This document shows positions 16,970-27,283 of a DNA stretch of 64,000 bases, in pieces. The notes beneath the pieces are model-generated. The model saw only the letters and a list, made by a program, of their open reading frames with translations. It did not search any database and was not told where the DNA came from. Both the position numbers and the translations under genes were made by a program. This DNA is from Desulfoglaeba alkanexedens ALDC (GTDB taxonomy: Bacteria; Desulfobacterota; Syntrophobacteria; Syntrophobacterales; DSM-9756): assembly GCF_005377625.1 (NCBI RefSeq), contig NZ_CP040098.1, positions 1,481,501 through 1,545,500 on the forward strand, in the 5' to 3' direction. Position 1 is the first letter of the stretch. The number at the start of each line of letters is the position of its first letter.

Positions 16970-16976
16970 GCCTAAC
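16970..16976 (-). other. Integron core site GTTAGGC at a cassette 5' boundary
   Basis: GCCTAAC on the plus strand, a perfect GTTRRRY core in cassette orientation, 30 bp before the start of the 190-aa gene. The rest of the upstream attC is missing because an IS begins 9 bp away at 16986. Confidence 0.6.
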
Positions 16977-16985
16977 AAGTAATTG

Positions 16986-17829
16986 TACAGTTTCCGGTGA
17001 ACTCCAGGGCCTATGATCCGGCGGTAGCAATGATTTTGACGCAGGTCTTGAAGCCGCGGGTCGCCAGTTGCCCTTTTCCAGCTTTAACTGACCATCTCGA
17101 CAGTCCGAAGTTTTACCGCCTTCAGGCGGCCAGCGACATCCAGTCTTGCTGATCGCCGCGGTTCTTTGACATAATTATTGTATAAATCGCGTCATTGCTG
17201 AAAGCGCGAAAATTCTGGAAGTATTCCTGTTGGACCACCGACTGGACGACCTCTTCGGAAGGGATGGCCGAGCTGACGGTCCGCAGCCATCCCGTGTATC
17301 GTTGCCAGATCCTTTTGTGACAGGTCAGCGCCAGAATTTGAAGAATCCCGTTGGCGATGCAGCCGAAGTTGACGAAGGCCTCGACGGCGTTGGTCGTTTC
17401 CGCAATCAACCGTTTTCTCCGGTCGTCGTCGACGGTTGAAAGATCGCTGTTGGTGGCCTTGCCAATTCGTGGCCAAGCAGTCGTCCAGAATCGGTAGAAA
17501 AAGGCGCCTATCAAGTGGTTGAGGACCTTGAAGCTTACCTCGATCTTGAACCGATAACTGTAGGCCAGGATCATGTCCCGGGCTCCGAGGGTCAAATCCG
17601 AGGCCATCAGGATGAACCGCTCGTCTCCATCGGCGACCAATACAAAACGCTGTTTTTCGCCGATCGGTTTCCAGAGCAGGTCCAGAGTCAGAACCGCCAC
17701 GTCTTTGACCTGTCCGTACAGCTCGATGCGCTCCTGTTCAAAGGACCCCCGGCGCTTTTCAAACAGTTCGATCAGGGCAAGCTTTTCACCATATTGCCTC
17801 CGCCGGCCGGCGGCATCGCGCACAGTCTT
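16986..17829 (-). mobile_element. IS4-superfamily element A, truncated copy 1
   Basis: The end TACAGTTTCCGGTGAACTCC at 16986 is shared with copy 2 (34135). Identity with copy 2 continues through the transposase C-terminal half to about 17829, where an IS1634-type end begins. The 5' half of the element is lost. Confidence 0.75.
17122..17823 (-). pseudogene. IS4-superfamily transposase, C-terminal half (copy 1)
   Basis: 233 codons. LILAYSYRFKIEVSFKVLNH-type sequence is the Y-R-E signature region of IS4-like DDE transposases carrying the catalytic Glu. Compared with copy 2 it lacks everything before MRDAAGRR, and about 120 bp between DAAGRR and RRQYGEK are deleted between short CGCCGGCCGG repeats. 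The catalytic Asp residues are missing, so it is inactive. Confidence 0.8.
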
Positions 17830-17994
17830 GACTCAACTTTTACAGTGACCACCTGGTCACATCCCGCAAATCCGCATGGATGCTGGGGCATGTCTGGAAA
17901 ATGCCTCATTCTATAGTGCCATAGAATGATGGTTTTACCCTTACAATATGTTCCTGCGTGAGCTACTTTGCGAGTGTCCTAAGGGCATGCTCGC

Positions 17995-18499
17995 ATGTTC
18001 GCTCGCATCAAGAAGTCCGGTAAGTATGACTACCTGCAAATCGTTGAAAACCAGAGGGTTAACTCCAAGGTCACCCAGCGCGTGATTGCAACCGTTGGGC
18101 GTATGGACAAACTGAGTGCCAAAGGCGAGGTCGAGACCCTCATCCGCTCCCTTTCCCGTTTCAGCGAGAAAGCTTTGCTGGTCCTTTCCGGGAAGAGCGA
18201 TATCCAGTGTGAGGCAAAGACGATCGGCCCCGCCATCATCTTTGAACGGCTCTGGTGTGAGTTGGGAATTCAACAGGTGATCAAAGACCTGCTCCATGTA
18301 ACCCGGCTTTCCTGTTCGATGTGCAACGAGCCATCTTCCTCACCGTGTTGCAAAGGACAGCGTCCATATCGATCTCGACAAGGTCAAGGAGGAGGAGAGG
18401 TTCGATGGGAAGTGGGTCCTCATCACCAACACCAACTGGTCTTCGGATCGGGTGGCCCTTAAGTACAAGGAACTCTGGCAGGTAGAGCACTCCTTTTAG
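17995..18499 (+). pseudogene. IS1634-family transposase with a large internal deletion and frameshift
   Basis: The first about 100 codons (MFARIKKSGKYDYLQIVENQ, LIRSLSRFSEKALLVLSGKS, IGPAIIFERLWCELGIQQVI) are a good IS1634 N-terminus. After DLLH the frame breaks; another frame gives FLFDVQRAIFLTVLQ, then jumps to VKEEERFDGKWVLITNTNWS and VALKYKELWQVEHSF, the far C-terminal half. The catalytic core of about 300 residues is missing. Non-functional. Confidence 0.8.
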
Positions 18500-18526
18500 C
18501 ACGCAGTAAATCTGTCAAAATTTTAT

Positions 18527-18553
18527 CCCCGCCATGGTGAAAAGCGGGGTTTT
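18527..18553 (+). terminator. Possible rho-independent terminator
   Basis: CCCCGC (18527-18532) pairs with GCGGGG (18544-18549) and is followed by TTTT. It sits at the tail of the IS1634 remnant and could also block read-through toward the efflux operon on the other strand. Confidence 0.35.
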
Positions 18554-18740
18554 CGTTCTGGCACTAGATATTTTGAACTAAGGCCTCGCCCTATGCTTCG
18601 GACTTGAAGTGTTTTGGAGGAGACTCCACGATTTTTGGATTTTTTCGAGGCATCGCCCGCTTTTGATTCCCGAAAGAACAGACCCATGACGCCCTGATCG
18701 CCAAACCAGACAATGCTAGGAATTTTTCCTAACGGACAAT

Positions 18741-20189
18741 TTACTTCGATATATTTTGGCGTACCAAAGAGCTAGGGTCATCCTGAGCTTGCCACCCGCC
18801 GCCCAGGGCTCGGTACAGGCTAATGACGGCGAGAAACTCGTTCGCTCGATCCTGGGTTAACCGCAGCTCGGATTCAAACAACTGCCGATCGGAATCCAGC
18901 ACCTCCAGGTAAGTGGTAGCTCCGCCATAAAAGCGTTGATTGGCCAGTTCGGTTTGGCGGCTCAAAGCCCGGACCTGTTTTTCTGATTCAAGGGCCACCT
19001 CTTTAAGCATCCGAACCGCTACCAAGGCATCGGAGACCTCCTGGAAGGCTTGCTGAATGGACTTTTTATAAGCAAGCAGGGCCTCCTGCTTCTGAGCTTC
19101 GGCGGCCCGGACGCCGCCTCGCAGTCGTCCCCCCTGGAAGATAGGCTGGGTGAGGCCGGGAGAAACCACATCCCAGAAACTGGCCGGCCCGGTGAACAGT
19201 CTTTTCAAGGCCGCGGATTCCCAACCCGAGACCCCGGTAATCCGGATGTTGGGGAAAAGCAAGGCCTTGGCCTCGCCGACGCGGGCATTGGCTGCCACCA
19301 GGCTCTGTTCCGCACAGCGGATATCGGGGCGCCGCTCCAATAGGGCCGAAGTTAATCCTGGGGGTATGGTGACGGTTAAGTCCTGGTCCAGCAAAGATTT
19401 GCCCCTGTTGATGGGTCCGGGGTTACGCCCTAACAAGACGCTGATCTGGTTTTCTTTCTGTTCGATGGCTCGTTTCAGATCGGGAACCACGGCCCGGGCC
19501 CCATAGAGCAGGTTTTCGGTCATGAGCACCGGGGTCAGAGGATCCCAGCCATGATCGAATCGCGCCTTTTGCAATTTGAGAGAGTTTTCCCGGACTTTTA
19601 CGGTGCGGAGGCTGATCTCGAGTTGCTCGTCCAGGGTCCGGAGTTCGATATAGGCTCGGGCCAGATCGGTCACCAGGGTCTGGATGACAAATTTGCGGTT
19701 CTCTTCAGAGGCGAAAAACTCGGCCCGAGCGGCCTCGGTAGCCCGCCGGAGGCGCCCGAAAAAATCCAGTTCCCAGGTCAGGTCACCGAAAATCAAGCCA
19801 ACGAGGCGCTCCGTGCGGGGAACCTCGGGAGTAAACCCCCGTTCCGAGGTCCGGATGCTCTCCAGATGGCTGTTGAAGTTCAACGCGGGGAACAGAAAGG
19901 ACCTCTGGATGATCACCTGTTCCCGTGCCTGGAGGACTCGTTGGGCCGCAATCTGTACGTCGTAATTTTCCTCAAGGGCTATCTTGATCAGCTCTTGAAG
20001 CTTGTCGTCCTTGAAAACCTCAAACCATTTCAAGTCTCCGAAAGAGGTCTGAGCCGGTAGCGCGGGGATATCCGATCCCTGGCCCCGGAAATTGTCGGGT
20101 ACCGGATAGGCGGGCCGCTGGTAATCCGGGCCGACGGCGCAGCTGTAAATCAGCAAGACGGTCAGCAGGATGGTCACGGAAGTCCTCAT
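18741..20189 (-). CDS. Outer-membrane efflux factor (TolC/NodT family lipoprotein)
   Basis: 482 aa. N-terminal hydrophobic signal followed by a lipobox-like LLIYSC and the AVGPDYQRPAYPVP motif typical of NodT-type outer-membrane factors. Two repeats of the OMF fold are visible (NYDVQIAAQRVLQAREQV in the first half, RPDIRCAEQSLVAANARVGE in the second) with coiled helices between. It forms the outer-membrane channel for a tripartite exporter. It is the last gene of the HlyD-ABC-ABC2-OMF operon, 28 bp after the permease gene. Confidence 0.92.
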   Translation of the reverse strand: MRTSVTILLTVLLIYSCAVGPDYQRPAYPVPDNFRGQGSDIPALPAQTSFGDLKWFEVFKDDKLQELIKIALEENYDVQIAAQRVLQAREQVIIQRSFLFPALNFNSHLESIRTSERGFTPEVPRTERLVGLIFGDLTWELDFFGRLRRATEAARAEFFASEENRKFVIQTLVTDLARAYIELRTLDEQLEISLRTVKVRENSLKLQKARFDHGWDPLTPVLMTENLLYGARAVVPDLKRAIEQKENQISVLLGRNPGPINRGKSLLDQDLTVTIPPGLTSALLERRPDIRCAEQSLVAANARVGEAKALLFPNIRITGVSGWESAALKRLFTGPASFWDVVSPGLTQPIFQGGRLRGGVRAAEAQKQEALLAYKKSIQQAFQEVSDALVAVRMLKEVALESEKQVRALSRQTELANQRFYGGATTYLEVLDSDRQLFESELRLTQDRANEFLAVISLYRALGGGWQAQDDPSSLVRQNISK

Positions 20190-20217
20190 GACAGTTCTCC
20201 TTGGCAGCTGAATCTAC

Positions 20218-21339
20218 TCACGCCATGGTTCCCAAGGTTTTACGGAAGCGGGCGAGAGACAGGCCGAACAGGATGGCGCCGATGAACGCCAGGGCCAAGA
20301 ACTGCGGCCAGACAATATCCAGGCCTGCGCCGCGATAGAGGATGCCCTGGGCGAGCATGACGAAATGCGTGTTGGGTGCGGCCAGCATCACGTGTTGCAC
20401 AAAGTCGGGCATACTCTCCCTGGGGGTCCGACCGCCTGAGAGTGTCTGCAGCGGCAGCAAGACCAGCATCATCAGCAGGCCGAACTGTGGCATCGAGCGG
20501 GTGATCGTGCCAAAAAAAATCCCCATGGAGGTGGTAGCGAACAGATGCAGTGCGGTGCCGACCAGAAAAAGTAGCAGTGAGCCGGCGATAGGTGTTGACA
20601 AGAACCCCTGGACGACGACGGTGAGCGAAAGGGCTGAGGCGACCAGCACCACCAAGCCCATGGTCCAGACTTTGCTCATCATGATCTCCAAGGGTGTGAC
20701 CGGCATCACCAGCAGATGCTCGATAGTGCCGTGCTCGCGTTCGCGGATCAGCGCAGCGCCGGTGAGGATGATGGAGAGCATGGTGACCTGGTTGATCACC
20801 GCAATGACTGCGTTAAACCAGATTTTGTTGAGGTTGGGGTTGAACTTGACCCGCAGTTCGAGATCGACCGGCAACGCGGCCAATCTGCGGTACCTCTGGA
20901 CAAAGGCGTTGATCTCGCCGCTGACAATGGATTGGATGTACCCGCTGCCGGTAAAGGCCTGGCTCATCCGGGTGGCATCGACATTGAGCTGAATCCGGGG
21001 CTGGCGGCCGGCCAGCACATCCCGCTGGAAGTTCGGAGGAATGTCGAGGGTGAACGTGTAACGGCCGTCGTCCATGCCGGCATCCATCTCAGACCAGGAG
21101 ATCATCGCCGGGGGCAGGAAATAAGGTGGATAGAAGGCCGCCACAATCCGGGTGGACAGGGGCGACTGGTCCTCATCAACAATGGCGATGGGTGCCTTGT
21201 TGAGCGTTTCCGGCATGGCCCGGGCCTGAGAATATATCGACAAGGAAAAGGAGTAAATAATCAGCATCAGCATGATCGGGTCACGGCGGAGGCTGCGCAG
21301 TTCCTTGATTCCCAGGTGCAGAATATTGGCCAAGCGCAC
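20218..21339 (-). CDS. ABC-2 type transporter permease
   Basis: 373 aa, GTG start one base after the stop of the upstream gene. N-terminal membrane anchor (LMLIIYSFSLSIYSQARAMP), a large periplasmic loop of about 150 residues, then five hydrophobic segments including VTMLSIILTGAALIREREHG and TIEHLLVMPVTPLEIMMSKV, the ABC-2 permease signature. It resembles YhhJ/YbhR-type permeases. It probably pairs with the membrane half of the RbbA-like protein to form the inner-membrane pore. Confidence 0.92.
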   Translation of the reverse strand: MRLANILHLGIKELRSLRRDPIMLMLIIYSFSLSIYSQARAMPETLNKAPIAIVDEDQSPLSTRIVAAFYPPYFLPPAMISWSEMDAGMDDGRYTFTLDIPPNFQRDVLAGRQPRIQLNVDATRMSQAFTGSGYIQSIVSGEINAFVQRYRRLAALPVDLELRVKFNPNLNKIWFNAVIAVINQVTMLSIILTGAALIREREHGTIEHLLVMPVTPLEIMMSKVWTMGLVVLVASALSLTVVVQGFLSTPIAGSLLLFLVGTALHLFATTSMGIFFGTITRSMPQFGLLMMLVLLPLQTLSGGRTPRESMPDFVQHVMLAAPNTHFVMLAQGILYRGAGLDIVWPQFLALAFIGAILFGLSLARFRKTLGTMA

Positions 21340-21340
21340 G

Positions 21341-24154
21341 TCAACGTTCCTGTTTCCTGAGTAGAACGGTGCTCAGAAAGATCAACACCGGGACCGCAAT
21401 CGCAAGCGGTATGAACGAGGCGTATAAATCGGGCAGATGGAGCGCCTTGGAAAAGGTGCCGCGGGCAATGGTCAAAAAATGGGTAGTGGGATAGATTCTG
21501 CCGAACAGGGCCCCTGCCCCTTCCAGGGACGATACCGGATCGATCACCCCGGAAAATTGCACCGCGGGTATGATGGTGAAAATGGCAGTGCCGAACAAGG
21601 CCGCGATCTGACTGCGCATAAAGGTTGAGACCAATAGGCCGATAGCGGTGGAGGCCATGACATATAGCACGGCCCCGGCCGTCAGGGTGAAAAAGCCGCC
21701 CTTCAGGGGGACGCCGAAAACGGTGACCGCGAGCAGCACCAGCAGCAAAAAATTAAGTATGGCCAGCGCCACATAAGGAACCTGCTTGCCGAGCAGGAAC
21801 TCCAGGCGGGTTACCGGCGTGACGTACAGATTGACGATGGAACCCAACTCTTTCTCGCGTACGACGGAAAGGGCGGTCAAAATAGCCGGAATCAGCATCA
21901 ACAGCAGCGGTATGACCGCCGGCACCATGGCCACCAGGCTCTTGATATCCGGGTTGTAGCGATAACGGATTTCGATCTCGGCCAGGCCTGTCACCGCATT
22001 GGAACCCAGGATTTCGGGGGCGCGATGGTTCAGCCAGTGGGCATGCATGCCCTGCACATAGCCGCGCACGGTCTCGGCCCGCTGCGGCATGGCGCCGTCG
22101 ATCCAGGCCCCCACTGCCACCTGCCGGCCCCGAACGAGGTTGCGAGCGAATCCGGGCGGGATCTCGATAGCCAGGCTGATCTCGCCGGCCCGCATCCGCC
22201 GTTCCAGGTCATCATAGTCGGTGATGGGCGGTTTTTCGACGAAATAATAACGCGATCCCGCCAAGTTGAGCGTATAGTCGCGGCTGATGGTGGTCTGGTC
22301 GCGGTCGAGCACCGCGAAAGGCAGATCCTCGACATCCAGGCTGATACCGTAGCCCAGCACAAACATCAAAAGGACGCTGCCCAGCAGGGCCAGAGTCAGC
22401 CGGATGGGATCCCGGCGCAATTCCAGCGCCTCGCGCCTGGTGTAGCTGAAAAGGCGGCGCGGATCCAGCCACCGGCGCGTGCTTGAGGCAACATCATGCT
22501 CAGGCTGGAGGGGAGGTGCTACGGAGGGAGCGAGTGGAGACGATGCGGATGGCGGGGATACTGGATCCTCGGCTGCAGCTTCTTCCAGATAGGCGATGAA
22601 GGCCTCGTCCAGCGTTTGTGCGCCGCGCTGCGCCTTCAGCCGTGCCGGCGTGTCGCTCACCAGCACCCGTCCCGCATGCATCAAGGAGATACGGTCGCAG
22701 CGCTCAGCCTCGTTCATGAAGTGGGTCGAGATGAAGATGGTGACTTGGTCACGCCGCGCCAGGTCGATCATGATCTGCCAGAAGGCATCGCGCGCCACCG
22801 GATCTACTCCTGAGGTCGGCTCATCCAGGATCAGCATCTCCGGGCCGTGGATCATGGCGACGGCCAGCGACAGGCGCTGGCGGATGCCCAGAGGCAAGGC
22901 GTCAGGCAGGGCATCCATGACCTCCGTCAGGTCGAAGCGTTCGGACATCTCGCGTATCCGGTCCGGAATCCTTTCCTCGGGAAGGCGGAAGAGCCGGGCG
23001 TGCAGCTCCAGGTTCTGCCGGACCGTGAGCTCCGTGTACAGCGAAAAGGACTGGGACATGTAGCCCACCCGGCGGCGGGTGTTGAGATCGTGCGGATCCA
23101 CAGGGCGGCCGAACAGCCAGGCCTCTCCCTCGCTGGGAGGCAACAGGCCGGTGAGCATCTTCATGGTCGTGGTCTTGCCGCAACCATTGGAGCCTAGGAA
23201 GCCGAAGATCTCGCCACGATAGATTTGGAAGCTCACATGATCCACAGCGACAAAATCGCCGAAGCGCATGGTGAGGTCGTGGGCCTTGATGGCGACCTCA
23301 GCAGTCGCGGTCTCTTCACGCGGAGTGATCTGTACCGGTCGGTAACCTTCGCGATCTTCCGGCGGCAGAAGGGCGATAAAGGCCTCTTCCAGCGTGGCAG
23401 AGCCGGTCTGGCGGAGCAGTTCCTGCGGAGTGCCGGTGGCCAGCACCCGGCCAGAGTTCATCGCCACCAGCCAATCGAAGCGCAGGGCTTCCTCCATATA
23501 GGCCGTGGCAACCAGCACGCTCATGCCGCGCCGATCAGTACGAAGCCGACCGATGAGCTCCCAGAACTGACGGCGCGATAACGGATCCACCCCGGTGGTG
23601 GGCTCATCGAGGATCAAGAGGTCAGGGTCGTGGATCAGAGCGCAGCACAGCCCGAGTTTCTGCTTCATGCCTCCCGAGAGCTTTCCGGCGAGGCGCCCTG
23701 AAAAAGGGGCCAGGCCGGTGGCTTCCAGTAGATCGGCGATGCGCCGCTCCTTTTCACCCGGCTCCTGGCCGAACAGGCGAGCGAAAAAATCGACGTTTTC
23801 AAACACTGAAAGGGTATGATAAAGGTTTTTACCCAGCCCCTGAGGCATGTAGGCCACGCGCGGGCAGATCAAGCGGCGATGCTCCGCCTCGGCCATATCG
23901 CCGCCCAGGACCTCAATCCAACCCTTCTGAATAGCCCGGGCCCCGGCAATCAGCGCAAGCAAACTGGACTTGCCCACCCCATCCGGGCCGATCAGACCGA
24001 CCATTTTCCCGGCCGGTATGTCCAGATTGACCGCTTCTAGTGCGTGCGTTTTGCCGTAACGGAGGCTGACCTCCGACAAACGCGCCACCGGCGCGGGACC
24101 TGCGTTGCCGGCCCCCGTGTCCGGCATGGTGACATCAGCTTGAAACTCGGTCAT
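21341..24154 (-). CDS. RbbA/YbhF-like fusion: two ABC ATPase domains plus ABC-2 permease
   Basis: 937 aa from the ATG at 24154, which overlaps the HlyD stop (ATGA). First ATPase: Walker [10 protein letters not shown] (residues 56-63) and signature [10 protein letters not shown]. Second ATPase: Walker [10 protein letters not shown], Walker [14 protein letters not shown], with a degenerate signature ([10 protein letters not shown]). The C-terminal about 370 residues form an ABC-2 permease with a long periplasmic loop and [20 protein letters not shown]. The same fusion occurs in E. coli RbbA/YhiH. It energises export with the HlyD adaptor and outer-membrane factor; substrates are likely drugs or lipophilic compounds, not determinable here. 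Confidence 0.92.
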   Translation of the reverse strand: MTEFQADVTMPDTGAGNAGPAPVARLSEVSLRYGKTHALEAVNLDIPAGKMVGLIGPDGVGKSSLLALIAGARAIQKGWIEVLGGDMAEAEHRRLICPRVAYMPQGLGKNLYHTLSVFENVDFFARLFGQEPGEKERRIADLLEATGLAPFSGRLAGKLSGGMKQKLGLCCALIHDPDLLILDEPTTGVDPLSRRQFWELIGRLRTDRRGMSVLVATAYMEEALRFDWLVAMNSGRVLATGTPQELLRQTGSATLEEAFIALLPPEDREGYRPVQITPREETATAEVAIKAHDLTMRFGDFVAVDHVSFQIYRGEIFGFLGSNGCGKTTTMKMLTGLLPPSEGEAWLFGRPVDPHDLNTRRRVGYMSQSFSLYTELTVRQNLELHARLFRLPEERIPDRIREMSERFDLTEVMDALPDALPLGIRQRLSLAVAMIHGPEMLILDEPTSGVDPVARDAFWQIMIDLARRDQVTIFISTHFMNEAERCDRISLMHAGRVLVSDTPARLKAQRGAQTLDEAFIAYLEEAAAEDPVSPPSASSPLAPSVAPPLQPEHDVASSTRRWLDPRRLFSYTRREALELRRDPIRLTLALLGSVLLMFVLGYGISLDVEDLPFAVLDRDQTTISRDYTLNLAGSRYYFVEKPPITDYDDLERRMRAGEISLAIEIPPGFARNLVRGRQVAVGAWIDGAMPQRAETVRGYVQGMHAHWLNHRAPEILGSNAVTGLAEIEIRYRYNPDIKSLVAMVPAVIPLLLMLIPAILTALSVVREKELGSIVNLYVTPVTRLEFLLGKQVPYVALAILNFLLLVLLAVTVFGVPLKGGFFTLTAGAVLYVMASTAIGLLVSTFMRSQIAALFGTAIFTIIPAVQFSGVIDPVSSLEGAGALFGRIYPTTHFLTIARGTFSKALHLPDLYASFIPLAIAVPVLIFLSTVLLRKQER

Positions 24155-25227
24155 TGTGGCAGTTTCACCTGCAGGTGGGGCGGCCATGGGGCCTGCGGAT
24201 CCAACCGCACATAGGCCATGCCGGGCAGCCCGGTTTTCACCTGCTTGATATGCTTGCGAAGCAGGTCAGAGGGAATGTGCGCCTTGATGCGAAACATCAG
24301 TTTTTGCCGCTCCTCGGCGGTTTCCACCGTCTTGGGGGTGAACTGCGCTACATCGGCCACAAAGGACACGCGGGCCGGGATCACATATTCCGGCGCCGCA
24401 TCCAGCACCAGGCGCACTTCGGAGCCCAGCGTCAGCCGCCCCGCCTGGTCGGTGGGCAGGAAAAAGGTCATATAGACATCGCTCAGATCGACCAGGTTCA
24501 GCACCCGCCCGCCGGCCCCCACCACCTCGAACGGTTGGGCCACCCGGTACTGCACCCGTCCGTCGCGGGGCGCCTTCAGATCGCTGTCAGCGATGTCGGC
24601 CTTGATGCGCTCGACGGTAGCCACTGCGGCTTCATAGGACGACTCGGCCTCTAGTACTTGGGAACGAGCCGTGGCAATGGCCGCTTCGGCCGCCGCCACC
24701 TGGGCCCGGGCCGCACTGATGGCAGCCTCGGATGCTTGCACCCGAGCCCGGTCGTCATCCGCCTCCTGGTGCGACACCGCGGCAATCGCCGCCAGTGCGG
24801 TGGAGCGGACGGCACGCTTCCGAGCGGCGTCGAGTTCCGCCTGGCGCTGCACCACCACGGCCTCAGCCGCCGCTTTTTCGCTCTGGCGCTGAGCCAGCTG
24901 GCTGCGGGCGGTGATGACCGCACTTTGCGCCTGCTGAACGTGCGCTTCGGCCTCCCGCAGTTGGGCCTGGAGCACATCGGTATCCATCCGCGCTACCACC
25001 TGACCGGCGCTCACGAAATCCCCTTCATCAACGAAGATGTCCTCTATCCGGCCCGCATTTTTGGCCGCCACATCGATCTCAGTGGCTTCGATGCGGCCGT
25101 TGGCGCTGACAATGCCATGGCTGTCGCCGGGGCCCTTGAGGTATAGCCAGACAAACAGGAGTGCGATCGCCACAATCCCCGCAACCCCCGCGGCCCGTAT
25201 CCACCATGCCCTGCTCCGGTCATTCAT
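24151..25227 (-). CDS. HlyD-family periplasmic adaptor subunit
   Basis: 358 aa from the ATG at 25227 (a TTG at 25245 is also in frame). One membrane helix near residues 9-30 ([19 protein letters not shown]), a split biotinyl-lipoyl domain ([40 protein letters not shown]), and a long Ala/Gln-rich coiled-coil hairpin. It links the inner-membrane ABC pump to the outer-membrane channel. First gene of the four-gene operon; the sequence just upstream is an IS66 relic, so the original promoter may be lost or replaced. Confidence 0.92.
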   Translation of the reverse strand: MNDRSRAWWIRAAGVAGIVAIALLFVWLYLKGPGDSHGIVSANGRIEATEIDVAAKNAGRIEDIFVDEGDFVSAGQVVARMDTDVLQAQLREAEAHVQQAQSAVITARSQLAQRQSEKAAAEAVVVQRQAELDAARKRAVRSTALAAIAAVSHQEADDDRARVQASEAAISAARAQVAAAEAAIATARSQVLEAESSYEAAVATVERIKADIADSDLKAPRDGRVQYRVAQPFEVVGAGGRVLNLVDLSDVYMTFFLPTDQAGRLTLGSEVRLVLDAAPEYVIPARVSFVADVAQFTPKTVETAEERQKLMFRIKAHIPSDLLRKHIKQVKTGLPGMAYVRLDPQAPWPPHLQVKLPQ

Positions 25228-25263
25228 TTGATCATTCTCGTTCAAAATTAAGCGTTTGGCGAA

Positions 25264-25619
25264 CTACACGTAAGGATCGGCAAGCGCCAGCTCGCTCGGG
25301 GGCAAGTCTCTGGGGGAGCAGCACCGCGTATTGCTCATCGGTTTGGGCATGAGGGATCTTCGGAAACAGGAAGCGCAGGTAGGCGTACGGTTCAAGCCCG
25401 CAAGCCTTGCCCGTTTCGATAACCTCGGCCCGGTTCTCCGGCCAGTGAAAGCGGTCCTTCTCCAAACGCTTCTGCCAAAGACAAAATCCGTTGCCCCCAG
25501 TACAGAATCTTGATGATGGTGCGGGCTCGATTGCAGAAAACGAACCAATGCCCGGAAAACGGGTCCAACTCCAGATGTCCATCCACCAACACCGACAAGC
25601 CATGGACGGCCTTGCGCAT
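25264..25619 (-). pseudogene. IS66-family remnant: TnpB start joined to TnpC end
   Basis: MRKAVHGLSVLVDGHLELDP and GHWFVFCNRARTIIKILYW are the N-terminus of IS66 TnpB. After a frameshift NGFCLWQKRLEKDRFHWPEN follows, then a deletion joins to VIETGKACGLEPYAYLRFLF and QTDEQYAVLLP, the extreme C-terminus of IS66 TnpC. The bulk of TnpC is missing. It abuts the efflux operon. Confidence 0.8.
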
Positions 25620-25725
25620 GTCGGTGCTTCAAGGAGCGAGAAACACCCCCCTGTGTCAGGATAGTTGTCGCATGATCTAAATCCATCTACAATCGAATTT
25701 CTTGGGGGCGATGGAGGATCGGATC

Positions 25726-26220
25726 ATGCAATATTCCAAAGAGCGTAAAGAAGCTGTTCTGAAAAAGATGATGCCGCCGCACAACCGGTCGATCATCGAG
25801 CTGGCCAGGGAGGAAGGCATCAGCGAGGCAACTCTGTACCTCTGGCGCCGGCAGGCGCGCGAGCGGGGGCTGTTGCTCCCCGACTCGGATAGGGTCCCCG
25901 AGGGATGGACCGCGCGGGACAAGTTCAATGCGGTGGTTGAGACTACCGCCATGAACGAGGCCGAGCTGGCCGAGTACTGTCGCCGGAAAGGGCTGTATCC
26001 CGAACAGTTGGCCCGGTGGCGCAGGGCCTGCGAGACGGCCAACGACTGGGACCGCGAGGCGAACCGCCGGCTGAAAAGCGAGCAGAAGGCCGATCGCAAG
26101 CGTATCCGCCGGCTCGAACGCGAGCTGCACCGCAAGGAGAAGGCACTGGCCGAAGCGGCGGCACTGATGGTGCTTCGAAAAAAAGCCGAGGCGATCTGGG
26201 GGGAGCCCGAGGGCGAATGA
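25726..26220 (+). CDS. IS3-like transposase OrfA
   Basis: 164 aa from the ATG at 25726, preceded by GGAGGA. MQYSKERKEAVLKKMMPPHN and SIIELAREEGISEATLYLWR form the helix-turn-helix that binds the IS ends; a second helix-turn-helix (FNAVVETTAMNEAELAEYCR) and a C-terminal basic coiled coil follow. Its stop overlaps the orfB start (ATGA). Intact, but its partner is broken. Confidence 0.82.
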   Translation: MQYSKERKEAVLKKMMPPHNRSIIELAREEGISEATLYLWRRQARERGLLLPDSDRVPEGWTARDKFNAVVETTAMNEAELAEYCRRKGLYPEQLARWRRACETANDWDREANRRLKSEQKADRKRIRRLERELHRKEKALAEAAALMVLRKKAEAIWGEPEGE

Positions 26221-27283
26221 TCAGCGCCCCGGATCGCCGTCGAGCTGTCGAGCTGATCGAAGAGGCCCGTAAGATCGGTGCGCGGCTGGAGCCGGCGTGC
26301 CGGGAGCTGGGGATAACCGCGCGTACCTATCAGCGCTGGACCAGAGACGGCTAGGTGAGAACCGACCGGCGACCTGAGGTGCCACGGCCGGCTCCAGCAA
26401 ACAAGCTGTCGTCGGAGGAGCGAAAGACGGTTTTGAGCGCTTGCCATAATCCTCGATATGCCGGCCTTCCTCCGGGGCAGATCGTGCCCAAATTGGCCGA
26501 TCAGGGCGTTTACATAGCCTCGGAGTCGAGCTTCTACCTGCTTTTGCGCGAGGCTGACGAGCAACATCACCGGGGCCGCAGCCGGAAACCGCAGGCGAGC
26601 ACGCCTCCGAAAGGCTACTGTGCCACGGGGCCGAACCAGGTGTGGTCGTGGGACATTACGTATTTGCCTACACTTGTCAGCGGAATATTCTTCTACCTGT
26701 ACATGATCATAGATGTCTTCAGCCGAAAAATTGTCGGCTGGGGGAGGTCCACGCTGAGGAGTCTGGCTTCAATGCCGGCATTCTGGTCCATAAAGCGATT
26801 TTGTCTGAAGGCTGCACCGCGTCGCCGCCGGTACTTCACCAAGACAACGGCGCGCCACAGAAAAGCTTCACCCTGAGGGCGAAACTGGAAGCATTGGGGG
26901 TGATCACCTCTTACAGCCGCCCGCACGTCACTGACGACAATCCCTACTCGGAGGCCCTGTTCAGGACGGTGAAATACCGGCCGGACTATCCGTACCGCGG
27001 GTTTGAGAGCCTGGAAGATGCCCGGTGTTGGGTACTTGAATTTGTGCGTTGGTACAATCATGATCACCAGCACAGCGCCATCCGTTTTGTCACTCCTTGC
27101 CGGCGGCATGACAGAGAAGACCACGAGATTCCGGCCGCTCGCCGGCGCGTGTACGAAGAGGCTAAGGCCCGCCATCCAGAACCCTGGAGCGGCAACATCC
27201 GGAACTGGGAGCCCGTTCCTGAAGTTTGGCTCAACCCACCGGCTGATGCCAATAGACAGCGAACATCGGCCGGGGCGGCATGA
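26217..27283 (+). pseudogene. IS3-like transposase OrfB, interrupted by a stop and a frameshift
   Basis: The rve-type integrase domain is recognisable in pieces: VWSWDITYLPTLVSGIFFYL with the first Asp, VLHQDNGAPQKSFTLRAKLE with the second, and PYSEALFRTVKYRPDYPYRG with the Glu. A TAG at 26352-26354 and a frameshift near 26735 (after RKIVGW) break the frame. All DDE residues survive in the DNA, so decay is recent. Confidence 0.82.

Larger units (their letters stand above)
17826..18560 (+). mobile_element. IS1634-family element remnant with internal deletion
   Basis: Starts with the 5' untranslated end that is inverted at 15186-15357, including a palindrome around CATTCTATAGTGCCATAGAATG-like sequence at about 17908, and continues into a deleted transposase gene and a short 3' tail with a hairpin at 18527-18553. 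Confidence 0.7.
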
